NCBI GenBank assembly: GCA_030278955.1
Contig: JAOANR010000003.1
Coordinates: forward strand, 19,677,050 to 19,741,049
Direction of reading: 5' to 3'
Origin: Hygrophila difformis
Lineage: Eukaryota; Streptophyta; Magnoliopsida; Lamiales; Acanthaceae
Length of the DNA stretch: 64,000 nucleotides
Both the position numbers and the translations under genes were made by a program. Position 1 is the first letter of the stretch; each line of letters begins with the position of its first letter. Positions 55,547 to 64,000 of the stretch are shown piece after piece. The notes under the pieces were generated by a model. It saw only the letters and a list, made by a program, of their open reading frames with translations. It was not told the origin of the DNA and did not search any database.

Positions 55547-58500
55547 TGTAATACCCCAGATTTTTATCAACGCCCAAAGAAATAAAATTTATTCCGATCA
55601 ATGTCGAAATATTTCCGAGAAGAAGAAAATAATTTATCACAATAAATTATTGCTCGGAAATGAAACGACGATAGATTTAAATTCAAAATGGAATAAAAGA
55701 GGGAAAGGAAGCCCAAATACATTCCATGAATTGAGTCAAAATAATTGGAATTAAATTCATGAAGGAAAAGAATTTTAATTCCAAGAACCCGTGAAGTCTG
55801 AAAAATTTAATGATACAAGTTATTGCACGGGAATCAAAAGACGACGAATTGGAAGCCGACGAAACCGAGACCGACGGACTTAAGATATCAAACATGAAAT
55901 TCATTTGAGTCGAGATAAACTTAAGATAAGAATTTATGATCCGAGAATGACCCGAAAAATCGAGCCCGAAAACGTAGGAGGATAGAAGTCCGAAAGAGAG
56001 GAGGAAAAGCACGACGGATCGCACGACCCCGCCCGGACCGAAGTCCAGGCGAGAGTGGCGCGCACCCGGCGCGGGAATCCCTAGGTTAGCGCGCCAACCC
56101 CGCGCCGTGGCGACAGCCGCGTTGTCGCGTTCGGTGGCGCGCACCCGGCGCGGCTTTTGGCCGATTCGCGCGCCAACCCCGCGTGGGAGGCCTGACAGCA
56201 ACCTTTGTCGCGTTTTGGCGACTTTCTTGCCATATTCCTTGACCCCAACGTGAGAATCTTGCTTGATCACGGGGGAGGCATCTTTTGGACGTTATTAGGT
56301 GTCCCTAACACCTCATTTCAGTCATCAACACCCCAAGGTTTCATCCAAAACTCTCCCAAAACTCTCCCAAAGCCAAACACCCTTCCGACGAACTTCCGGC
56401 GACTTTCCGACGAGTTTCCGGCAACCAAATCCAACCAAGGAAGTGTGTAGATCAAGGATTGCAGGCTTTGGATTGTTGGTAAGATGTTAATCAAGTTTCC
56501 ATATGGTTTTAAGATCATAAACATCGTCCTAACTTACGAATCTTCATATTCGAACACAAATCGGAGCCAAGGGAAGAATAAATCGGGTGGAAGAGATTCG
56601 TTCGTGACATCCCGTGGATTCCGGACGACCCCGTGACCTCCTAAACATCATCCCCACTGTAAGTTAACCTTACTATGGTTTTGGGTGACTTAAAATGCAA
56701 CCAAACATAGAGATTCAACTCAAGAAAATTTATAAAAATCTGTCAACAAGAGAAACCCTCAACGCAGCGTTTTCGTATGAATTTTTCAAACCTCTAAAGC
56801 TGCTCAAACAAGAAAACTCAAAACATGAAACGTGTTCCTAAGACATAGATCTAGCTCCTGTAAAAATTTTAGAATTTTTCATGATGTTTTGAAACCTGAA
56901 ACCAACCCAAAACCGAAGAGTATTAAATCTGAATCTTAGAACTTTGGCAGATTTCACTCTCAATCTTGTTGGTTATTTTGACCATGGATCTAGGTCGATC
57001 TAGGATTGGTGTTGAACATGAAAGTTGTAGATCTATGAGTTTAGAACATTTCTGCAAGTTTTTAGAATTTTTCGTTGAGATTTGAGCCTCCGAATCTGAG
57101 CCGATCCAATCTGCGTTAGTACCGAAATCAAGAACCTTGATAGATTTCATAATCAAACTCGACGAGCAAAACTCTTACTTCGAGTGTTCAAACCTGAAAA
57201 CTCAAAACTAAGATTTTTATCCAAAGATCATAAGCTATATTGTGTAAAAATTTCAGAAATTTTCATCAAGTTTTGATACCCCAAATCGTATCGGACATAT
57301 TCTGCGTTTTTAAGAATCTTCAAAGGATGACAGTTTTCATAACCGAACTTGAGGAGCTTATTCCTATCATTTCTAGTCCGAACTAAGCTTCATGATCTAA
57401 ACAAAAGTTGTTGGAAATCAAGTCTAGTATATGCATATGAAATTTCAGAATTTTTGGAGTCCATTTGATATGACAAAAAGTCAAATCTTTTAACGTTGTC
57501 AAACCTGAATCCTGACAGCTTTTCGTTTCTGTAGAAAACTCGATTTTTGACATGCTTCCCATCGTTTTTCCGAAAAACTTAAAACACAAAAGTTGTTCAT
57601 TGGGATGTTTTTGAGTTGCTGTACAAATTTCAAATCAATCGCCTAAGAAATGGATTTTTAAACCAAAAAGGCGCAAACTGTGACATCGATCGATTTTTGA
57701 AATCTTTTAAACAACGATCGAGACGTTGGAATTACGATAAAGCTATATTTTTGAAAAATCCCGTTACACCAAATAAAAACATTTTCTGTAAAAGAATTCT
57801 TTAGAAACATTGGGGAATTTATGACCAAATTTGATATGATTAATATGGCCAGACGGCTTGTGGACATAAGAGCCCAAGCGAACGGCTAGTGGACATAAGA
57901 GCCCTAGCGAATGGTCGACCAAACGGCTTGTGGACATAAGAGCCCAAGCGAACGGCCAGTGGACATAAGAGCCCTGGCGAATGGTTATTTATAAATATTG
58001 ATTATGAGGATTGCGGTCACAAGAGCCCTGGTGAATGGTGAACTATAAAAGAAACGAAAAATATTTTTGAGAAATGATACTATTGATATTGGCTGAGGCC
58101 GCCGGATCACCGGCTAACTGTTACTATCGATATTGGCTGCGGCCGCCGGGTCACCGGCTATCTGATATATTATTGAAATGGTTATGTAACGGGAGAACAA
58201 AATATCTAATATTTTTAAGTATCTATCTAGTTATGCCTTGCAAATCATTACCTACAAGAAATGTTTTTATTAAAATTAATTAAAGGCTTTGAAACCCCTA
58301 ACCCATGCTATGTGTTAACTTACTCAGCGCGTTTTTGCTGACCCAAACCATATATCTCCTTTTTCTTACAGAGTACGAAGAACATGCATCGTCATATGCA
58401 TACATGGGAACATTAGGGGAAATCTTTATTTTAAATCCCTGCCTTTAATTACGACCTGCATGAACGGGACTGTTGAACCCGTGTTTTGGCCATGTCGGCC

Positions 58501-58688
58501 CTATATTTAAATTCCGCTGCAACTTTGATGTATTATCTTTAAATTATATATGGATGGGCTGTTTGAATATTTTAAATCCTGAAAAACCATAGCCTTGCAT
58601 CTCTTTAGTGAGCTCGGAGAAACCGTGTCTTGCTAGGGAGGTGTGGCGGTGGCATCCCGGCCTGGGTTACCAAAACCGGGGTGTTACA
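55547..58688 (+). repeat. 3' LTR (3142 bp)
   Basis: Same length as the 5' LTR and about 99.7% identical by eye. It ends GGGGTGTTACA, followed by TSD ATATA. The stem-loop and AG module are at 58324-58371. Confidence 0.93.
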
Positions 58689-58724
58689 ATATATAAGCCC
58701 ATAATATTATTAGTATTAACATCA

Positions 58725-61570
58725 TTTTTTTTTTTGCGAAACGGCCGATGAAGGCTAGGAAAAGAGAACAAAAAAATCAACAAAATCAAAACTAGTAGCG
58801 GGGAACCTCGCACCAGCTGCATCTGTTGTAAGGAAAGGCTTCACCATATCCGGTGGAAAAGCCCATGTGGTGTAGAATAAATCGCTATCCGCTCCCATCC
58901 TTGCAAGACAATCTGCCACCGCATTGCCTTCTCTCAAAATATGCTCAAAACAGCAAGAATTAAACTCCCGGCAAGTGTCCTTAATTCTCAACACAATAGA
59001 GCCTAGCGAATGCAAGGTATGCGGCCCGGCTCTGATCAATCTCAAAGCTTCCATAGAATCACAAAGGCAACAAACAATTTCAGCATGCACGACCATTGGC
59101 TCGAGACATCCCTAACCACGGCGCCAAAACCCGCACGACCACTCCCACTATGAGAAGACCCATCTGAGTGAACTAAAGTACATGTCCAACCAACAGAATT
59201 CCAATATACCATCCTGGGGTGTAGCTGCCGCGGCAGAAGCTTGATAGTCGCCTTATCTAACTCATCTTTAAGATGATATGCCTCCCGAAGAAGAGAGTGA
59301 TTGGAAGTATGGCTCCCTTGGAAAATTCGCTTATTAAGGTCCCTCCATACAATCCAAAGCCCGGCGATGAAGAGCGTACCATAAACTCTAAACATCCCCA
59401 AAAGCCAAAGTCGAATAGAGTCCCTATCAATAGATGGAAGATCCTAGGGAACCCTGATCTGCAGACTTGTCCAGAAAACTTTCGACCATCGGCAATCGAA
59501 TAAACATGGACCCAATCATCTTCCACAGCGCCACAAATACTGCAAAGAGGAGTAGCATCAAGGTGGCACTGAAACCTGAGTTTATTGCATGGAATAGCTT
59601 AACACGAAATAAGCCATAGGAACAAACAAATTTTTTCAGGAAAAGCCGACTTCCACAGCCACTTCCAATCTGTTGAGGAAGCTCTATCCGCCATGAGAAA
59701 ATAGTAGCCTTCTTGGCCGTACAGCAACCATCAAGAGACGCCTTCCAGCGCCAACCATCCGGATTGGAAGGATGAAGACATGGAGGAGGCTGTTGTTGGA
59801 TCTCCAAGCACACATTCGCAAGAAGATGGGTAGCTAGTCTCGACAGTTTCCACGAGTGATCCCCAATAATATCCTTCAATCGAAGATGCAAGTCGCATGC
59901 CTCAATGAGGGGAACCCAGGAATTCAGCATAGCATTATTAAGCCAAGGTGCTTCCCAAATCGAGCTGGAGCCATCCCCAATATTGTATGAGTAAACTCCC
60001 GAGAGGTGTTCGAGGCTTTCCGGATACTTCGCCAAGTGAAAGATCCCCCCTGAGCGGCTGAAGTAGATATCCTGTCATCGGGGCAATAAATAGCTCTCAA
60101 TTCCCGAACCCACAACTTATCAACTCCCATGCAAAAATCATGAGCAATCTTTCCAAGAAGAGAAATATTTGAATGTCGTGCCTTCCGCAGACCTAGACCA
60201 CAATAAGCTTTAGGGGCCGTTATAGCAGTCCAATTAACCAAGTTTAACCCCCTATTTCTTCGGTCTTTCCACACCAACGTGCGTACCCGACGATCAATAA
60301 GTTTACACGTAGCCTCAGGCAACCATTCAATTTGCATTGAATATGTAGGGATGGAAGCTAGAACATGACGTGCCAAAGTGAGTCTTCCCGCCTTATTAAT
60401 CAACTGCATCCCCCATGACGAAATATGCGCATCCATTTTTTCAATAAGAAAATCATACGAACTAGCCTTAACTCGGCCATGGTGGATTGGAAACCCCAAG
60501 TATTTGCCAAGCTGCTGAGTGAAATTTACCGAGGTTGCAGAGGCTAGCCAATGGCGCTCTTCAGGGGTGACACAAGAAGCGGCTATGGCCTGTGATTTCA
60601 TGCTATTTATTTTCAACCCCGAAGCAGCAGCAAATCGATGCAGAAGATCGGCCAGCGTGTCAATACTATGTTCATTTGCCATTGGACACAGGATAAGGTC
60701 ATCCGCAAATAGCAAATGGGAGATACCGTGACATCCGGTGGCCAGCTTAATAGGTGTCCAATCCCCCTCCCCCACTGCCTGACTAATAGATACCAAAAGC
60801 CGCTCCATGACAATATTAAACAGATAAGGCGATAGAGGATCCCCTTGGCGCAAGCCTCTTGCCGGCTTAAACTCCTCAATTGGAACACCATTCTAAAGAA
60901 TCGAATAAGTGGGAGAAACAACAAACGCCATGATCAAACGACACATAGCCAAAGGTAGCTCCATTTGATGTAGACACTCCGCAAGAAAAGCCCATCTCAC
61001 ATTATCATATGCCTTCTCAAGATCAATCTTCATAACAATCCCTTTCAACCGATTATTCGCCCGAGATAATGAGAATACAATCTCCTATAGCCTTATGGCA
61101 TTGTCACTGGTACCTCTCCTCGGGAGGAAGGCCGACTAAAGCGGGGATATATAGTTCGCCAACAAGGGTCACAACCGATTGACAAGCACCTTTGATACAA
61201 ACTTATACGCCACATTACATAATGTGATGGGTCTAAATTGTTTGACACTACTCGGCACAGCAACCTTGGGAATGAGACATATAAAAGCTTTAGTGAGTTC
61301 AGGAAGTAGAGTTCCATTATTAAAGGCCGTGCGTACCATTTCTAAAATTGAAGGTCCAACAATTGACCAATGTTGCTTATAGAAAAGAGCCGGGAATCCA
61401 TCAGGGCGTGGCGCTGACAATGGCTTAAATTGCCCAAGAGCCGATTGCACTTCCTCCATAGTCACGTCCCTAACCAAAATATCGCCATTCAGATCCGTGA
61501 CAGGCTCTAGCGGTGGAAGAGGTTCTCTATCTGGGGATGTAGAAGGCCGCCTCTCAGCGCTCGAAGACAC
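58725..61570 (-). pseudogene. Degenerate, 5'-truncated L1-type LINE (reverse transcriptase, RNase H)
   Basis: Read on the minus strand from about 61570. It starts within the region before reverse transcriptase (VTMEEVQSALGQF, PDGFPALFYKQHW), then PKVAVPSSVKQFRPITL, KIDLEKAYDNVRW, GLRQGDPLSPYLFNIVMERL and catalytic FADD near 60698-60709. A zinc-finger/thumb region follows (DGWRWKAS) and a plant-type RNase H (HSDGSSHSGSGRAGFGAVVRD, a CDSMEAL stretch, REGNAVADCLAR). The poly-A tail is poly-T at 58725-58735. At least four nonsense codons lie in reverse transcriptase, with frameshifts near 60010, 59500 and 59070. The endonuclease domain is absent. The exact 5' junction is uncertain. Confidence 0.85.
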
Positions 61571-62182
61571 CATCATGGCCCTTTCCGCTACACATGCAGA
61601 TACCCTACAACAACTTGATAGTGTGAAAACCACCCAAACACTCATACAAATTCAGACGACGGAGCAATTCAATCAACTCATGCTCGCCATACAAACAATT
61701 AACCCTAGGCCTACAGGTTCGATTGCGACATGCTCCACCACAACATCCCACGAAACCTCTGGACATCGGGAACCCTTGGCAACAACCGCGGTGGACCGAC
61801 CTCTCCCTCTACCAGTCATCGCCGCATTACCCAACATTGTGCCTCCGGTATTTAATAGGAACGATCCAATCAACTGGATTGGGAAGGCTGAGCAGCAATT
61901 TGAGTTGCACGAGGTGGTTGGAAACCGTAGAGTTCTGTCGACTATTGTTGCCATGAAGGAGGCGACGCTCGATTGGATGACCTGGTTGTGTTCTCGCAAG
62001 CTCGTATTGACGACGAGATTTGATACGCAATTCAAGGGCAGCCGCTTTGAACGTCTGGCTGACATCAAACAGTTGGGTTCAGTGGACAATTATGTCAATC
62101 TTTTCGTCCAGTTGGGAGTGTTGTTGGCAGGGGAGAATGAGGTCTTAGACTTTCGCGAAGCGGAATTTCAGGAAGCCGGGGA
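61571..62182 (+). pseudogene. Gypsy gag fragment
   Basis: Plus-strand frame (open from upstream 61497 to 62279) with a coiled-coil-like start and a Retrotrans_gag-type core: VPPVFNRNDPINWIGKAEQQF, then DWMTWLCSR and FERLADIKQLGSVDNYVNLF. It is a partial capsid-type gag, shortened between these blocks. No LTR or start identified. Interrupted at 62183 by a hAT element; the part before about 61570 is antisense to the LINE. Confidence 0.7.
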
Positions 62183-63640
62183 TAGGGTTGCAATCGAATC
62201 GAATCGAAGCGAATACCACCATTTCGTATTCGTATTCGAAAAAAATATTCGAATATTCGTATTCGTATTCGATTTATAAGCGAATAGCAAATTGTATTCG
62301 TATTCGATTCGAATATTTTGCTACAATATTTTTTTTGTTCGATTCGAATACATTCGATTCGATTCGTAACTATTCGATTTGATTCGAACCTATTCGATTC
62401 GATATTCGAATACAAAATGTTAAAAAAATTCAAATAAAAAATTCCAATATTTCATAAAATTTACAAGCTGACAATGGCAATCTTCATCTTCATCCTTTCA
62501 ATAACATATCAAATTCCAGTAACATTTGAAATTTCAAATAACAACAAAACATTTTCAAGAAGACAAGAAAACAGAAAGCATAAAATGCCTCCCATGTCCC
62601 GATTTTTAGTTTGCTAGTCTCCGGTCTTTTTCACGAACTTGGACAAATTTCAACTCCTACGTTTTTGCTCCAAAGGTCCAGATTTTCGTCTTCACTTTCC
62701 AAAGCTACAATAAATGGTCAGTAGAACAAGATAACAACAAATGTTAACTTAAAATGGAGTATACCAAACAGATCTACAATATCTATAAACCCTAGGCTTG
62801 CCCAGAAAGTCCAATACAAGCATGGAGCCTTTACAGATCCTGTACTAAGGGAAGAGCATGGGCGGCAAAACCACTGTCCGGACAAGAAGCCACCACTGCC
62901 GCACCATTTCCGCAACAGCGCCGGCCACCACGGCTCCCTGCCGAGCCTCCACCCCCACACAGCCGCTGTCCGCACCTTGCCGGTCTTCTACTAAGATGTC
63001 CGATGTTCAAACCTTTCGCCGGAAAGCCCCTCTTTCCGTTGACCTAACCACCAAGGTTTTAAAAGGAGGGGAGCACACAACCCTCACCGAACCTCATGTC
63101 CGGCGTCCCAAACCCCAAAAGAATAACTCTCACCTCTTGGCCCCTTGGTAACCAAGGCAACCTCTCACAAGCACTCAGGTGGAGAAGACACGATAAAGGA
63201 AGGAGTAATCTGGAGAGGTGGAAGGGGGCGCTGCAGAAGTGATTAGGAAATGAGGGCTAGGGTTTTGACATTAGGAAGGAGTATATAAATATAAGATTAT
63301 GGGCCTCATAAGACTATGGACCTCAGCTATACTATCTTGGGCCATATTTAGTGTTTGGGCTGAGACAGATAATGATTCATCAACAATTTTTTTAGGAAAG
63401 ATTAATACTAATATATATATATATATATATATGAATATTTTTATTTTATTAAATATTTAATCGAATACGAACGAATATCGAATCGAATATTAAGATATTC
63501 TTATTTGTATTTGTTAATTATCGAATCGAATCGAATATGTTCTATTCGAATTCGAATCAAAAAATTCCGAATACAAATAGCAAAATTTCGAATCGGATCA
63601 CGAATCGAATCACGAATCGGTCGATTCTGTTGCAACTCTA
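62183..63640. mobile_element. hAT-type non-autonomous element with ATTCGA subterminal repeats (1458 bp)
   Basis: 8-bp TSD GCCGGGGA at 62175-62182 and 63641-63648. Ends are TAGGGTTGCAATCGAATCG and, reversed, TAGAGTTGCAACAGAATCG. Both arms (62183-62410 and 63455-63640) are dense in TTCGAAT/ATTCGAT. The interior (about 62860-63180) is GC-rich and could be a captured fragment. No transposase. TA microsatellite near 63412-63432. Confidence 0.87.
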
Positions 63641-63648
63641 GCCGGGGA

Positions 63649-63783
63649 CCAAAACAATCTAATAGAATTAAAGGGAAGATGACAGACTTGAACCCGGAGG
63701 ACAAGGTTGTTCGAAGGAGAAGGAGGGAGGAATTGCATCATTTGATCACGGCCGTTGATTTATTTTCATTATTTTATTTTTAA
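63649..63783 (+). pseudogene. Continuation of the Gypsy remnant beyond the hAT element
   Basis: After the hAT duplication the sequence continues as short frames. One reads TDLNPEDKVV, which resembles the NLEDKV end of some plant gypsy pol proteins. If so, the remnant is a gag-to-pol-end deletion derivative. Weak evidence. Confidence 0.4.
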
Positions 63784-64000
63784 AGTGGAGGATATATCAA
63801 TTTGTGACATCAATTAGAGCATAAAAATTTGAGAAAGCGATGATGACATTTGGTATAATTGGGTGTCGGAACCCTTTATTATTTATTAAATTTTGCAATA
63901 AATAATGGGTTTGAAATTTTGGAGCTTTGGGAAGAATTCAAATGTGTAATAAATTAAAGATAGGGATCACAAAAGGGGGCAAGTGCAACCCAATTATTGT
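63784..64000. other. Window end, nothing recognised
   Basis: AT-rich sequence without a recognised feature; cut by the window end. Confidence 0.5.

Larger units (their letters stand above)
51336..58688 (+). mobile_element. Young non-autonomous LTR element, 3.1-kb LTRs and 1.07-kb internal domain
   Basis: TSD ATATA at 51331-51335 and 58689-58693. Both LTRs are 3142 bp and differ at about eight or nine sites by eye, implying a recent insertion. The internal domain has an initiator-Met primer-binding site and a polypurine tract but no gag or pol. It carries two extra LTR-start/polypurine modules. It must rely on proteins made elsewhere. Confidence 0.92.

Overview
This window is plant nuclear DNA, most likely from an angiosperm and probably a eudicot. 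The evidence is several nested long-terminal-repeat (LTR) retrotransposons primed by plant initiator-Met tRNA, Stowaway-, Harbinger- and hAT-type MITEs, a tRNA-derived SINE pair, a plant L1-type LINE and a Helitron terminus. I see no convincing host protein-coding gene, rRNA, tRNA or CRISPR array. It is a mobile-element cluster, perhaps pericentromeric, and its coding content is retroelement gag/pol in various states of decay. Calls rest on translated motifs and on element ends read by eye. Most large elements could be closed to the base by matching 5-bp (LTR), 8-bp (hAT), 9-bp (MULE-like) or 2-3-bp (MITE) target-site duplications (TSDs).

Layout. 261-929: MULE-like non-autonomous element (9-bp TSD). 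1731-16278: a minus-strand Ty3/Gypsy element (TSD CTACT) with many lesions; its U3 and leader carry dense palindromic CGATGCGGT/ACCGCATCG motifs and its pol frame runs into the LTR. A plus-strand gag-protease-only relative sits in its integrase gene at 3930-9487 (TSD CCATT). 16393-17642: three Stowaway-like MITEs and a hAT-like MITE. 18499-18887: two tRNA-derived SINEs head to head. 19086-24572: a very young minus-strand Ty1/Copia element (TSD CATTT; LTRs identical by eye) whose gag and pol are nevertheless broken. About 24994: a Helitron 3' end.

25215-37160: a non-coding, large-LTR element in a tandem LTR-internal-LTR-internal-LTR array (TSD AGGAA). 37613-40755: a solo LTR (TSD ATGAT), minus orientation. 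40761-45005: AT-rich repeats with a hAT MITE made almost wholly of CTCGAG-type palindromes (44341-44828). 45006-49891: a minus-strand LTR element (TSD TATAT) that contains a plus-strand one at 45207-47356 (TSD ATAAT). 50476-50913: a Harbinger-like MITE with perfect hairpins. 51336-58688: an element with two 3142-bp LTRs (about 99.7% identical) around only 1.07 kb of internal DNA (TSD ATATA). 58725 to about 61570: a decayed LINE. 61571-63783: a gypsy gag/pol remnant split by a hAT element at 62183-63640 (TSD GCCGGGGA).

How the parts relate. Several families look non-autonomous: gag-protease only, non-coding 3.1-kb LTR elements, and MITEs. They keep the cis-signals (primer-binding site, polypurine tract, TG..CA ends) needed for mobilisation by partners. 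The less ordinary observations are the palindrome-dense gypsy LTR, a recurrent leader module with its own LTR-like start and polypurine tract, and a stem-loop plus AG module shared by several LTR families.
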